A stretch of DNA of 64,000 nt from Parasphingopyxis sp. CP4 (GCF_013378055.1 NZ_CP051130.1:1-64000); one strand, 5' to 3'; counted from the first letter of the stretch, positions 33,901-44,490 are shown. The notes: generated by a model not told the origin, from the letters alone. Program-made: numbers and translations.

Positions 33901-35851
33901 ACGGCTGCGGAACGGCTTTTTCGATACTATCGGCCAGGGCGGCAACCGTGAACGGTTTGCGCAGGATGGCATGGCCCGCCAATTGCTCGCTATCGATCGC
34001 GTCGCGGGCGTAACCCGTCACGAAAATGATCGGTAGATCCGGCAATCGTTCCTTCACATGCCCCGCCAGTTCCGGGCCGGTCATTTCGGGCATGACGATA
34101 TCGGAAAGGAGCAAGTCGATATCGGGCCGTTCGTCCAACACCTCCAAGGCCGTCGGGCCATTGGCGCATGCCAGGACTTTATGGCCCAATTCTTCCAGTG
34201 CTTCGGTGGTCGATCGGCGCACCCGTTGATCGTCTTCGACCATCAGGATCGTCATCGCACGCTGTTCCGAGCCCGATTGCGGCACGACTGTATCGCCGGC
34301 CGGGGCCGATGGCGGGAAAGCTGCATCGCCATGGAAGCGTGGCAGGAACAAGGATACGGTCGTCCCACTGCCTACCGTGGACTCTATCGCAATCTCGCCG
34401 TCGGACTGACGGATGAATCCGAAAATCTGGCTGAGGCCCAATCCCGTTCCCTTGCCGACCGGTTTGGTCGTGAAAAAGGGTTCGAAGGCATGTTCGATAA
34501 CTTCTGCATCCATGCCCTCACCAGTATCGCTGACGGCGATCTCGACATATTCGCCCGCATCCACGGCATCGATATCGCCGGTTTTTACATCCCGATTGCG
34601 AATGGCAATTGTCAGCTCCCCTTTGCCGTCCATCGCATCGCGCGCATTCACGGCAAGGTTCAGCACGGCATTTTCCAGCTGATGGGGATCCACCCAGATC
34701 GGCCAAGTCCGATCATCGGCGGCAATGGTCAGCGAAATCTGTTCGCCGAGTGAGCGATGGAGGAGATCCGCCATTGCATCGACAAGATCGGCGGCATCTG
34801 TTCCTTCGGGAAGGAACGGCTCTGCGCGCGCAAATGTCAGCAGTCTTCGGGTCAGGGCAGCAGCGCGATTGGCGCCTTCCATGGCGTGATCGATATGCGT
34901 GCCAGCTTTCTCACTATCGCTGGCAAGCTTGCGTTTGGCCATTTCAAGTCCGCCGACGACAACGGCCAGCATATTGTTGAAATCATGAGCGATCCCGCCG
35001 GTCAGCTGACCGACGGCTTCGAGTTTTTGCGCCTGATTGAGTTTTTGTTCAGCCGCTGCGCGTTCGGCGACTTCCGCGCGCAGCTGGGTGTTTACCGCCT
35101 CCAATTCTGCCGTACGCGCTGCAACAGCATCTTCGAGTGCATAGGCGCGCTGGTCAGCATCAGACCGCTGGCGAAATGCGAGCAGGGTGGCATAGGCAAG
35201 TCCCAGGGCAGCAAGGCCGAGGATGATACCGGCTATGGTGAGCAATGTGGCTAGTAAGCGAGCCCGTTCATTGGTCGACACGCGAGCGGCGGATCGGTCA
35301 CTGAGGAGCTCCCGCTCCTGGCTGATAATCTGATCCAGCGTGGCCAGTGCATCGGCACCATTCTGGCTGGCGGTTACGCGATTATAGCGGGCCAACGCAT
35401 CGAAGTTGCGGCCGCTGGATGCAAGCCTTGCCGCGACCGCCAGTTCGCCCGAATAGGCGTTGAACAGATCTTCAAGAATTTGCGCGCGCGCAGCCTGTTC
35501 CGGGAAATCGCGGACAATGCGTTGCAACTGATCGATCCGGCGGTCAGTGGCTCGGCGTTCATTGCGATAGATGGTTGCCGGAGTGCTATCACCGTTGATG
35601 ATGAAGCGGCCAAGAGCCGCTTCGGACTGGGCAATCGATTCCTCAATGCTGCGCGCTGCCATGATGGTCTCAAAGCTTTGGCGTTCGCTGAGCGCAGCTG
35701 CATCCCGCTCATCATTGGATTGGACGACAAGATAGATGAGCGCAGCAAAGAGCAGGGCAAGAACAAGTGCGCCAGCGCTAGCCAGCCCGCGCAGCCATAT
35801 TTGCCTGTCAGAAAAGCCTGTCGGAGCTGCCTGTTCGTCGCTGAGCGCCAT
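33893..35851 (-). CDS. Hybrid sensor histidine kinase with CHASE3 domain
   Basis: A 652-residue membrane kinase. One transmembrane helix at about 20-40 is followed by a CHASE3-like sensor ('SFETIMAARSIEESIAQSEAALGRFI'), a second helix at about 190-215, a coiled coil and a HisKA domain with 'TGGIAHDFNNMLAVV'. The HATPase is complete ('NLAVNARDAM', 'DTGEGM', 'GKGTGLGLS'), and the C-terminal receiver has 'LLLSDIVMPEMTG'. The ATG at 35851 is preferred over a TTG 45 bases upstream. No DNA-binding output is attached. Its signal is unknown; it lies between the lipid kinase pair and spt. Confidence 0.85.
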   Translation of the reverse strand: MALSDEQAAPTGFSDRQIWLRGLASAGALVLALLFAALIYLVVQSNDERDAAALSERQSFETIMAARSIEESIAQSEAALGRFIINGDSTPATIYRNERRATDRRIDQLQRIVRDFPEQAARAQILEDLFNAYSGELAVAARLASSGRNFDALARYNRVTASQNGADALATLDQIISQERELLSDRSAARVSTNERARLLATLLTIAGIILGLAALGLAYATLLAFRQRSDADQRAYALEDAVAARTAELEAVNTQLRAEVAERAAAEQKLNQAQKLEAVGQLTGGIAHDFNNMLAVVVGGLEMAKRKLASDSEKAGTHIDHAMEGANRAAALTRRLLTFARAEPFLPEGTDAADLVDAMADLLHRSLGEQISLTIAADDRTWPIWVDPHQLENAVLNLAVNARDAMDGKGELTIAIRNRDVKTGDIDAVDAGEYVEIAVSDTGEGMDAEVIEHAFEPFFTTKPVGKGTGLGLSQIFGFIRQSDGEIAIESTVGSGTTVSLFLPRFHGDAAFPPSAPAGDTVVPQSGSEQRAMTILMVEDDQRVRRSTTEALEELGHKVLACANGPTALEVLDERPDIDLLLSDIVMPEMTGPELAGHVKERLPDLPIIFVTGYARDAIDSEQLAGHAILRKPFTVAALADSIEKAVPQPSI

Positions 35852-35944
35852 AGGCTGATCGCTATATCGCGCGCAGCGCCGCTTCGATAGCAGCAATGCG
35901 CGGTTCGTCAGCCAATTTCGCTCAGCTGGCCGTGCAACCGTTGA

Positions 35945-37198
35945 TTAGGAAATGGCGCCTGTTGCTTTGCCGGCGGCCTCGAACATGCCGAGAATCTGCT
36001 CGACCTGCTCGCTGGTATGTTCAGCGCAGAGCGAACACCGCAGCAGATATACGCCAACCGGTGTTGCTGGCGGGCGAGCCATATTCACATAGAGCCCATG
36101 TTCGAGCAGTGCCTGCCACATGCGGACGGCTTTTTCCTGATCGGGCAGGAGGACCGCAAGGATTGCGCTTTCCGGTTCGTCTGTCGCCAAGGTGAAGCCC
36201 AAATCCCGCAGGCCACGATGGAGCCGCTTGCTGTTTTCCCACAGATGATCGCGCTTCTCACCCGCATTCATGAGCTTGCGGATCGACGTAGTGGCCGTTG
36301 CGACTACCGATGGTGGTAGCGATGCGGTGAAGGTGTAGGGGCGACATACAAGCCGCAGGAAATCGGTTCTCGGATGGTTGGAGACGCAGAAACCACCGAC
36401 CGTGCCAACGCTTTTCGAGAAGGTACCGATGACAAAATCGACCTGATCGAGCACGCCCTGGGCTTCTGCAACTCCGCGGCCATGTTCGCCAAAAAAGCCC
36501 ATCGAATGCGCTTCGTCGACCAGCACCATTGCACCATATTTCTTGGCGATCGGGACCATTTCGTCGAGCGGTGCAATATCACCGAGCATTGAATAGACGC
36601 CTTCAAGGACCACCAGCTTGCCCGCTTCTGGCGGCAATTTGGCGAGGCGTTTTTCGAGATTTTCGACATTATTGTGCCGGAAGCGCACGATATCGGCATT
36701 GCCGAGAAAGCAGCCGTCATAAATGGATGCATGGCTGTCGGCATCCAGGATCACATAATCACCGCGCCCGGCCAGGGTCGAGACGATGCCCAGATTGGCC
36801 TGATAACCAGTGGAAAAGACCATCGCATGGTCCATTCCATAAAAGTCCATCAGCGCTTCTTCGCAGGCCTTATGGCCGACATAGGTGCCGTTGAGCACGC
36901 GGCTGCCGGTGGTGCCTGAACCGAATTTTTCGAGCGCTTCGATGCCAGCCGCAATAACGTCCGGATCAAAGGTCATGCCCATATAATTATATGTGCCAAG
37001 CAGGATCGTGTCCTTGCCGTCGATTACCGCTTCGGTTGGCGAGCGGACTTCGTCCATGACGATCGCAAAAGGATCGCGCACGCCAGCGGCAAGCAACTCA
37101 TCGCGCTCCTTAACCAGCGGATCGAATTTGGCGAACAGGTCGGCTGCCTTGGGCGTTTCGGTTTCCGGCTGGATGGCTTCGGTCGTGGTCGCGTTCAT
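35945..37198 (-). CDS. spt: Serine palmitoyltransferase
   Basis: A 417-residue soluble PLP enzyme that condenses serine with an acyl thioester to 3-ketosphinganine, the first step of sphingolipid synthesis. The sequence follows the Sphingomonas paucimobilis enzyme closely: 'LGTYNYMGMTFDPDVIAAG', 'GSGTTGSRVLNGTY', 'FSTGYQANLG', 'DADSHASIYDG', 'VDEAHSMGFFGEHGRG', and the PLP lysine in 'GTFSKSVGTVGG'. The start overlaps the acp stop by four bases. A serine enzyme rather than KbL/BioF is indicated by these blocks and by the coupled ACP. Confidence 0.95.
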   Translation of the reverse strand: MNATTTEAIQPETETPKAADLFAKFDPLVKERDELLAAGVRDPFAIVMDEVRSPTEAVIDGKDTILLGTYNYMGMTFDPDVIAAGIEALEKFGSGTTGSRVLNGTYVGHKACEEALMDFYGMDHAMVFSTGYQANLGIVSTLAGRGDYVILDADSHASIYDGCFLGNADIVRFRHNNVENLEKRLAKLPPEAGKLVVLEGVYSMLGDIAPLDEMVPIAKKYGAMVLVDEAHSMGFFGEHGRGVAEAQGVLDQVDFVIGTFSKSVGTVGGFCVSNHPRTDFLRLVCRPYTFTASLPPSVVATATTSIRKLMNAGEKRDHLWENSKRLHRGLRDLGFTLATDEPESAILAVLLPDQEKAVRMWQALLEHGLYVNMARPPATPVGVYLLRCSLCAEHTSEQVEQILGMFEAAGKATGAIS

Positions 37199-37437
37199 TC
37201 TTTCAGCTCCTCGACGGCATCGACAAGCTGACCGACATTCTCAATCTCGGCCTGCTGGTTCATCGTGATCACGATATCGAATTCGTCTTCGATTGACGCG
37301 ACAAAATCCATCACCGTCAGGCTGTCCCATTCGAGATCGCCCGCAAAGGTCGTGCTGTCGGTCAGCTCGGTCCCTTTGGCATTAAATGGTTCGATAAGGT
37401 CCTTTACCGAGGCAAAGGTCTTCGCGCGGTCTGTCAT
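37195..37437 (-). CDS. Acyl carrier protein dedicated to sphingolipid synthesis
   Basis: An 80-residue acyl carrier protein with the phosphopantetheine serine at residue 39 in 'DLEWDSLTVMDF'. It starts the acp-spt pair and overlaps spt by four bases. In Caulobacter a special ACP (AcpR) next to spt supplies the acyl chain to the enzyme, so the same role is inferred here. It differs from the housekeeping AcpP, which reads 'DLGADSLDTVE'. Confidence 0.88.
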   Translation of the reverse strand: MTDRAKTFASVKDLIEPFNAKGTELTDSTTFAGDLEWDSLTVMDFVASIEDEFDIVITMNQQAEIENVGQLVDAVEELKE

Positions 37438-37569
37438 AATGCGTCCCTAAAAACTATCGGATCGGCTTGCCAACCGAATGCGGCGGTAAAACGGCGAGTT
37501 ATTGTCGAATTCAGCCCTGATATGCTGCCCCGATACCCCCGGAAATGGCTTATAGCCTTGGGTTGAGGC

Positions 37570-38481
37570 CTAATCCAGCCAGCCTTGGTCGAGATACCAT
37601 TTTGCTGTGTTTTTAAGGCCTGATTGGTAGGAAATCTGCGGCGCCCATAGCGAAGCAGGGGGCGCGTGCACCGGATTCACGACCCAGTCGGGATGGCAGA
37701 AATAGCGAGCGCGATCCGGTGTGAGCTTGGCGTCCGCACCGCGAAACAGGCGATCGAACCGAGCGCCGAGCCGGACAATTGGCGCTGGCATGGAGAAAGT
37801 CCGGACTGATTTCCCGACCGCATCGCCCAGCGCTTTGCCGAACTCGACATGAGACAGGCCAGTGGGGGTGCCGTCGTCCGGTTCAAAGATCGCTCCCTTG
37901 GCCGCATCCCCTTCGAGAGAGGCAAGGATGAGCGCACACAGATCTTCGACATGGATCAGCGAGGCCCGCCCGGAGGGTGGCGTTATCACCAGCCCGCGTT
38001 TGGCCATGGCAAACAGTTCGAGCGTCTCGCCATCGCCGGGGCCGTACACGGCCGGCGGGCGGATGATCGTCCAGTCGGTGCTGGACTCTTGCACCAGCGT
38101 TTCGGATTCCGCCTTCGACCAACCATAGTCGGACAGCGCGGGCTCGCGGGCAGCGAGCGAGGAGATATGGACGAAGCGGCGAACGCCGGCTGCCTCAGCC
38201 GCTGCCAGCATGTGGCGGGTGCCCTCGATATTGGGTCCGGCAAATCCGTCGCGATCCTCGGCGCGGATTGCGCCAGCGATATGGATCACCGCATCCGCGC
38301 CCTCGGCCAGCTGTTGGAGGCTGTTGGAATCGCTGAGCCGGCCGGAAACCCATTCGATACCTTCGTAAGCACTTTGCTCTTTGCGGGTCAGCGCTTTCAC
38401 CCGATATCCCGCTGCGACTGCCATCCGCAGCAAATGCCCACCGACAAAACCGGTACCGCCAGTCACGGCCAGATTCTTCAC
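37570..38481 (-). CDS. cerR: NAD(P)-dependent epimerase-family reductase, ceramide reductase candidate
   Basis: A 303-residue extended short-chain dehydrogenase. The Rossmann motif 'VTGGTGFVGGHLL' is at residues 6-18, and the active-site Tyr/Lys pair is in 'DYGWSKAESE'. In Caulobacter a protein of this type (CerR) encoded beside spt reduces ketoceramide. Here the gene is 133 bases downstream of acp on the other side of an operon junction: its ATG overlaps the proB stop (ATGA), so it is expressed from the obgE-proB operon. The family is sure; the ceramide role is inferred from context. Confidence 0.7.
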   Translation of the reverse strand: MKNLAVTGGTGFVGGHLLRMAVAAGYRVKALTRKEQSAYEGIEWVSGRLSDSNSLQQLAEGADAVIHIAGAIRAEDRDGFAGPNIEGTRHMLAAAEAAGVRRFVHISSLAAREPALSDYGWSKAESETLVQESSTDWTIIRPPAVYGPGDGETLELFAMAKRGLVITPPSGRASLIHVEDLCALILASLEGDAAKGAIFEPDDGTPTGLSHVEFGKALGDAVGKSVRTFSMPAPIVRLGARFDRLFRGADAKLTPDRARYFCHPDWVVNPVHAPPASLWAPQISYQSGLKNTAKWYLDQGWLD

Positions 38482-39584
38482 AGCGTCACCATATGATTGC
38501 GATGAACGAGGGCGGGGCGCGGCGCATAGCCAAGAATTGATTCTAGATCCGTCGATTTGTGTCCCTTGATCCGGTCCACAGCTGCGCTCGCATATTCAAC
38601 AAGGCCGCGGCCAATCAGGTTGCCGCTTTCATCCACAATATCAACAATATCTCCGCGATCGAAACTGCCTTCCACCGTTGTTACGCCCGCCGGCAATAGG
38701 CTGTTTCCATCGCGAAGCGCTGTGACCGCGCCAGAATCAACGACGATTCTACCCGCCGCCGTCAATCGTCCGGCCATCCATGCTTCCCGGGCGGAGGTTT
38801 CACCCTCGGCTGCAAAGACTGTACCTGTTCCGCTTTCTGCGTATCGCGAAAGAGGCGCCTGATGCTGGCCGGAGATAATGGCAAGCGGGATTCCGGCAGT
38901 CGTCGCAATGCGCGCTGCCTCGATCTTCGATTTCATACCACCAGACCCCATGCCGCTTGTCCCTTGAGCCATGGCGACAATCTCGTCGTCCAAATGTTCA
39001 ACGGTGTTGATCAACTCCGCGTCTTCGTGACTTTTTGGATCAGCGCTAAAGAGACCCGCCACATCTGACAGCAGGATGATGCCGTCCGCACGCGCCGCCT
39101 GCCCAATCCTTGCCGCAAGACGATCGTTGTCACCGAACCGGATTTCCTGGGTTGCGACTGAATCATTCTCATTGATTAGTGGCACCGCCTCCAGGCGGAG
39201 CAATCGATCGAGCGTGGCGGCGGCGTTGAGGTAGCTGCGTCGCTCTTCAAGATCGCCCAGCGTCACCAACATCTGCGCGGCCTTTATGCCATGATTGTCG
39301 AGCAGCTCAGCCCAGCATTGCGATAGCGCAATCTGCCCGGCTGCAGCCGATGCCTGTGCATCGTCGAGGCTTTTGCGGCCGCCACCCTCGAGCCCCAGCA
39401 ATCGCGCACCGAGCGCAATTGCACCGGAAGAGACGAGAATGATCTTCTGGCCGTTCGCCTGGCGCTCAGCCACTTCGCTGACGAGACTGGATAGCCAGTC
39501 TCGGCGAATCCGACCTTCATCAGATACCAGCAATGACGATCCGATTTTGACGACGAGGCGAGGGCATTCTCGCGGACCAAACAT
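38478..39584 (-). CDS. proB: Glutamate 5-kinase
   Basis: A 368-residue first enzyme of proline synthesis. The amino acid kinase domain starts 'RLVVKIGSSLLVSDEGRI', with 'LVSSGAIALG' and 'INENDSVATQEIRFGDND', and a C-terminal PUA domain follows from about 275 ('GRIVVDSGAVTAL'). The ATG at 39584 overlaps the upstream gene's stop (TGATG) and matches the family N-terminus, so the longer frame to 39665 is rejected. It is coupled on the other side to cerR. Confidence 0.93.
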   Translation of the reverse strand: MFGPRECPRLVVKIGSSLLVSDEGRIRRDWLSSLVSEVAERQANGQKIILVSSGAIALGARLLGLEGGGRKSLDDAQASAAAGQIALSQCWAELLDNHGIKAAQMLVTLGDLEERRSYLNAAATLDRLLRLEAVPLINENDSVATQEIRFGDNDRLAARIGQAARADGIILLSDVAGLFSADPKSHEDAELINTVEHLDDEIVAMAQGTSGMGSGGMKSKIEAARIATTAGIPLAIISGQHQAPLSRYAESGTGTVFAAEGETSAREAWMAGRLTAAGRIVVDSGAVTALRDGNSLLPAGVTTVEGSFDRGDIVDIVDESGNLIGRGLVEYASAAVDRIKGHKSTDLESILGYAPRPALVHRNHMVTL

Positions 39585-39979
39585 CAGTCGGTGCTCCGCT
39601 CGATATTGGCCAGTTTCGGGATCCAGTAGATCGCGACCAGCATCAGCATGATATTGGGTATCCACCAGGATGGATTGAATTCGCCCTTTATCGCCCAGAA
39701 GCTAATTGCCATCAGTCCCGCGCAAAAGGTGAGGGCCAAGGACACCAGGGCCAGAGGAATCCACCGGCGATCCGCCTTGGCGGCAAAATGAATACTTGCA
39801 AGGCCGGCAATGGCAAACGCGATATCGAGTGGCGCAAAAGACCAATTCCACGCGTCGATAATCGGGGTTCCATAGCCGTCATACATGGCCCAGCGCGGCA
39901 ACGAAAAAAGACTGAGCGCGGCCATCGAAACCACCGACCAATACAGGATCATTGCCCAGTCGACGACACGCAGTGTCAT
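39584..39979 (-). CDS. DUF5360 (YvaD-like) membrane protein
   Basis: A 131-residue protein with four hydrophobic helices ('WAMILYWSVVSMAALSLF', 'FAIAGLASIHFAA', 'LALVSLALTFCAGLMAISFWA', 'PNIMLMLVAIYWIPKL'), resembling the YvaD/DUF5360 family of unknown function. The ATG at 39979 follows 'aaagga' with six bases between, better than the two upstream ATGs. It lies between obgE and proB and overlaps the proB start. Confidence 0.72.
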   Translation of the reverse strand: MTLRVVDWAMILYWSVVSMAALSLFSLPRWAMYDGYGTPIIDAWNWSFAPLDIAFAIAGLASIHFAAKADRRWIPLALVSLALTFCAGLMAISFWAIKGEFNPSWWIPNIMLMLVAIYWIPKLANIERSTD

Positions 39980-39999
39980 TGCCAGTCCTTTGGGCATGC

Positions 40000-41052
<1,053 letters not shown>

Positions 41053-41091
41053 TTAGGCGAGGGGGACATGATTCGCCAGAAAGGGCGATAC

Positions 41092-41121
41092 AAAGAAAAA
41101 GGGCGACCCAGGGGCCGCCCT
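41092..41121 (-). terminator. Rho-independent terminator of the TonB receptor gene
   Basis: On the minus strand a 6-bp stem AGGGCG / CGCCCT with a 10-base loop is followed by five T residues. It lies about 25 bases after the receptor stop. Confidence 0.75.
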
Positions 41122-41144
41122 CATTCTTACCTCGGAAAAACTCC

Positions 41145-43628
41145 TTAGAAGCGAGTGCGGACCGTCAGGCCATACATCCGAGGTTCTTGTGGGAAGGTCG
41201 AACGCGATCCGCTCCGCAGAACCGTGTTGAACGTAACACCACGCGTGATCTGGTTGGTGATGTTCGTGGCCCAGACTTCCAGATTCCAGCTATCGTCCTG
41301 TGCTCCGATGCCGGCGCGCAGGTTGATCTTCGTATTGCTGTCCTGGAAATCGAACGGCAGCGGCGCAGTATCCGCCAAGCTTGCCGGGTTCGACGGCTGG
41401 GTCGACGTACGGCGATCGCTTTCCGTCCTGATCTGGCCGTTGAGGAAGAAATCGAGATTGTTGCCGATTTCATTCTCATAGGTAATGCCGGCGATTGCCA
41501 CGAGATCCGGTGCGTTAGTCAGCGGGTTACCGCAGAGATTCTGCACTCGGATTGCGTTTGCGGCAGTGGCACAGTCATCAGGATAGTTGGCGCCGACATA
41601 GGTCAGGCCACCGTTGAACGTCCAATTGTCATTCGGCCGTGCGAGAATTTCGATTTCCACACCGGTCGATACGGCTTGCGGGACGTTGAAGGTCTGGAAC
41701 TGGGTACCGGTGAATTCCAGCACCTGGAAGTTCGAGAACTCCTGATGGAAGGCGGCAACGTTAAGCGTCAGCGCATCATCCAGGAACCGTGCCTTAAAGC
41801 CGACTTCATAGGCATCGACTTCTTCTGAAGCGAAGCGCGGGTCGGCGCCTGAAGCAGCAGCCGTCGAGTCCAGATTGATACCACCCGACTTATAACCATG
41901 CGTGAAGCTGGCATAGACATTGATCGGAATGGACGGGAACTCATAGCCAAGCTTGACCGTGTAGATCAGCTCGTCATCGCTAAAGTTCGTCTGGAAGGTC
42001 GCCGGTGTCGGCAGGCCGCCAGCAACGCCCGAACCCGGAAGGTCAGCCTGTGCCGTGAACGGGAAACAGGCTGTGCCGACCAGTGTTGGTACGAGCCCGG
42101 CGAGCGGACCCATGCTAAGGCCCGGCGCATTGGCTAGAATACCCGTACAGGTTTGGTTGTTTGCTGCGAGCTGCGCAAATCCGCCGCTCTTGCTCTCGTC
42201 CGAATAGCGAAGGCCCAGCGTCAGATCCAACCCATCGGTAATCTCAAACACGTTGTGCGTGAAGATTGACCAGCTTTCACTGTTCTGGGTGTAGAGGTTG
42301 TCAGCAAAGGCGCCGTTCGGATCAAAGCCGCCGGACAGTGTTTGCAATGGTGAATTACCAAACATTCCGCCGGTCGGACCAAAGATCAGCGCACCGATCA
42401 AGGCGTCATAGTCTGAGCCAAGCTCTAGGCGCCCACGAGCCGTAATGTCCTCATCGGCATAATAGCCACCAACGAGCCAAGAGAGGCGGCCATCAAGGGC
42501 TTCGCCTTGCAGCCGCAATTCGTGAGTCATCGTATCGATCGCGGCACGATTCACCGTCGTGTTCACGACGTTGAGCCCGGTGAAATCGGAGTCATTGACC
42601 TGGTCTGACCGGAATTCGCGATATGAACCGATATAAACCAGTTCGGCATCGTCACCGAGCGGTACGTTCAGTTCAGCAGTAATCCCCCACTGATCAATAT
42701 CAGCCAGTGGTGCGAAATTGCCGGAGCCAATCAGATCGTCGACCGCTTCCTGGCCCGTATTCGGCTGGTTGATACCACCACGAGCGCCGAGCCCGACCAG
42801 CGCAAAGAGACCGGCTTCTTCCACCGGCGAACGGCGGACTTCGATCGACTGACAGCAAGTCGCTGTGCTGCGCGAATAGTCACCGATCAAGCGCAGCGTT
42901 ACCCCGCCTGCGCTTTCGTAGCCGAGCTGACCGCGAACCAGATAGCGATCGATTTCGTTCGAATCTTCAACCGCATTGGGCAGGCGCAGATAGCCGTCCC
43001 GTTCGCTATAAGCGCCGGTGATGCGCACAGCGAGCGTATCCTGGATCAGCGGAACATTGACCGCGCCCTGGATATTCATGAAATCATAATTGCCGTAGCT
43101 CGCATTAGCGAAGCCGCCGAACTCAGTAACGTCCGGAGCGACGGTCGTGATGTTCAGAGCGCCAGCCGATGTGTTGCGACCGAACAGCGTCCCCTGCGGA
43201 CCGCGGAGGATTTCGACGCGTTCAATATCGACGAACTCCGACAGTGCGATACCCGGGCGCGACTGATACGCGCCATCGATGAAGATGCCGACGGCACTTT
43301 CAAAGCCGATATTGTTCGAGGTCGTACCAACGCCGCGAATACGCAGCACAACCGTGCCACCAGCATTCTGTGCGTTCGATGTCGAGAAGCTCGGCGAAAC
43401 CGACGTGATCTGCTGGACATTGGCGACGCCCTGGCGTTCGAGCTGTTCCGGGTTAACGGCGGTCACCGCGATCGGAACATCCTGAATGTCTTCGGCACGG
43501 CGGGTAGCCGTCACGATGATCACATTACCGGCATCAGAGGGGTTAACGCCTTCAGCCTGAGCGTGCGAAATTGTGGGGATTGAGAGTGCCACCGCACCGG
43601 CGGTGCACAGCAAAGTGCGTTTCAACAT
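41145..43628 (-). CDS. TonB-dependent receptor
   Basis: An 827-residue outer-membrane transporter. It has a signal peptide ('LLCTAGAVALSIPTISHAQA'), a TonB-box-like start of the mature chain, a plug domain ('VIIVTATRRAEDIQDVPIAVT', 'VVLRIRGVGTTSNN', 'VEILRGPQGTLFGRNTSAGALN'), and a beta barrel ending in '...VRTRF' with the terminal Phe used for barrel assembly. The ATG at 43628 has a clear ribosome site ('aggaga'); a longer frame upstream is rejected. The substrate is unknown. Such receptors are numerous in sphingomonads and often take up lignin- or plant-derived compounds. Confidence 0.93.
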   Translation of the reverse strand: MLKRTLLCTAGAVALSIPTISHAQAEGVNPSDAGNVIIVTATRRAEDIQDVPIAVTAVNPEQLERQGVANVQQITSVSPSFSTSNAQNAGGTVVLRIRGVGTTSNNIGFESAVGIFIDGAYQSRPGIALSEFVDIERVEILRGPQGTLFGRNTSAGALNITTVAPDVTEFGGFANASYGNYDFMNIQGAVNVPLIQDTLAVRITGAYSERDGYLRLPNAVEDSNEIDRYLVRGQLGYESAGGVTLRLIGDYSRSTATCCQSIEVRRSPVEEAGLFALVGLGARGGINQPNTGQEAVDDLIGSGNFAPLADIDQWGITAELNVPLGDDAELVYIGSYREFRSDQVNDSDFTGLNVVNTTVNRAAIDTMTHELRLQGEALDGRLSWLVGGYYADEDITARGRLELGSDYDALIGALIFGPTGGMFGNSPLQTLSGGFDPNGAFADNLYTQNSESWSIFTHNVFEITDGLDLTLGLRYSDESKSGGFAQLAANNQTCTGILANAPGLSMGPLAGLVPTLVGTACFPFTAQADLPGSGVAGGLPTPATFQTNFSDDELIYTVKLGYEFPSIPINVYASFTHGYKSGGINLDSTAAASGADPRFASEEVDAYEVGFKARFLDDALTLNVAAFHQEFSNFQVLEFTGTQFQTFNVPQAVSTGVEIEILARPNDNWTFNGGLTYVGANYPDDCATAANAIRVQNLCGNPLTNAPDLVAIAGITYENEIGNNLDFFLNGQIRTESDRRTSTQPSNPASLADTAPLPFDFQDSNTKINLRAGIGAQDDSWNLEVWATNITNQITRGVTFNTVLRSGSRSTFPQEPRMYGLTVRTRF

Positions 43629-43841
43629 GGGTTCGTCTCCTACGATAGCCGGTATGTTGTATTTTTGTTGATCCGGTTCGGAGCGATAAAGAATCAATGG
43701 CAGCATTTTCGCAAGCCAGATCGGCCATTTTTCGCCGATATCCGCATATTCGTGACGAATGTGTGACAATTATGCCAACAGATGTGGTGCCCGGACACCA
43801 CAGATCTTTCACGATTGCGACGAATTGAGGTAAATCGCGCC

Positions 43842-44441
43842 TTACTCGGCGGCTTCCGCCTGGTTTCTGAGTTCGAATGACTGTGCAAATCGTCGCGCTG
43901 CAATTTCGCGACCGGTCTCCCGCTCGAGACCCAGTGACGCGGCCAGTTGGCGACCCATTAGCGCATCACCCAGTGCCAGGAAGACGAGCTCCAGCGTATT
44001 CTCATGCAGCGTTCGGTCGTCATGTCCGCCTTCGGCGAGATCATCGACAAGCTCATGGATCTTCTCGACAATCGGGTCGAGCGCATCCTCATTGCCTGAA
44101 ATCAGCATCCAGGAGGCGAGCGCACCAGCGCCTTCCTTGTCGAACGCGTCAAAGGTCAGGTCGACTACATCGCGGGGATTTCCTTCGCCAGCCCGGCTCT
44201 TCAGCACTGCCTCGCCGATCGTGTTGCAGATCGTTTCAGCGAGATAGGCGGCCAGCGCGCGCTGCAATCCGGATGCAGAACCGAAATGGTGCAGCAGATT
44301 GGCGTGGGTGCGGCCAACCCGGGTCGCGACCGCCTTCAGGGTCACGGATTGAGGGCCAAACTCGATCAAAAGCTCACGGGCCGCCTGTAAAGCCGCGGTT
44401 CTGCTCTGTTCTGGTGTAAGGCGTTTTCGCGCTATTGACAT
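43842..44441 (-). CDS. TetR family transcriptional regulator
   Basis: A 199-residue repressor. The helix-turn-helix is 'VTLKAVATRVGRTHANLLHHFGSASGL' (about residues 33-59), followed by an all-helical ligand domain. It is divergent from the PF10118 gene with 49 bases between the starts. A perfect 10-bp palindrome covers its own start codon, a likely operator. It probably controls itself and the divergent gene. Confidence 0.88.
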   Translation of the reverse strand: MSIARKRLTPEQSRTAALQAARELLIEFGPQSVTLKAVATRVGRTHANLLHHFGSASGLQRALAAYLAETICNTIGEAVLKSRAGEGNPRDVVDLTFDAFDKEGAGALASWMLISGNEDALDPIVEKIHELVDDLAEGGHDDRTLHENTLELVFLALGDALMGRQLAASLGLERETGREIAARRFAQSFELRNQAEAAE

Positions 44442-44447
44442 TAATGT
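44438..44447. promoter_or_regulatory. Palindrome ACATTAATGT, possible TetR operator
   Basis: A perfect 10-bp palindrome overlaps the start codon of the tetR gene and lies in the short divergent gap. TetR-family repressors usually bind such palindromes in the intergenic space. A match this short could also arise by chance. Confidence 0.4.
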
Positions 44448-44490
44448 AAGTAGCCTTCAGATACTGAATAAATTGCAATGGAGTCGCACC

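Noticed and set aside
34058-34753. 231-codon plus-strand frame inside the hybrid kinase gene
   Set aside because: Antisense to conserved receiver and ATPase motifs; no recognisable domain.
43783-43802. Inverted repeat TGTGGTG/CACCACA between tetR and the TonB receptor gene
   Set aside because: It could be an operator or a tetR terminator, but there is no T-run and no second copy, so no feature was called.
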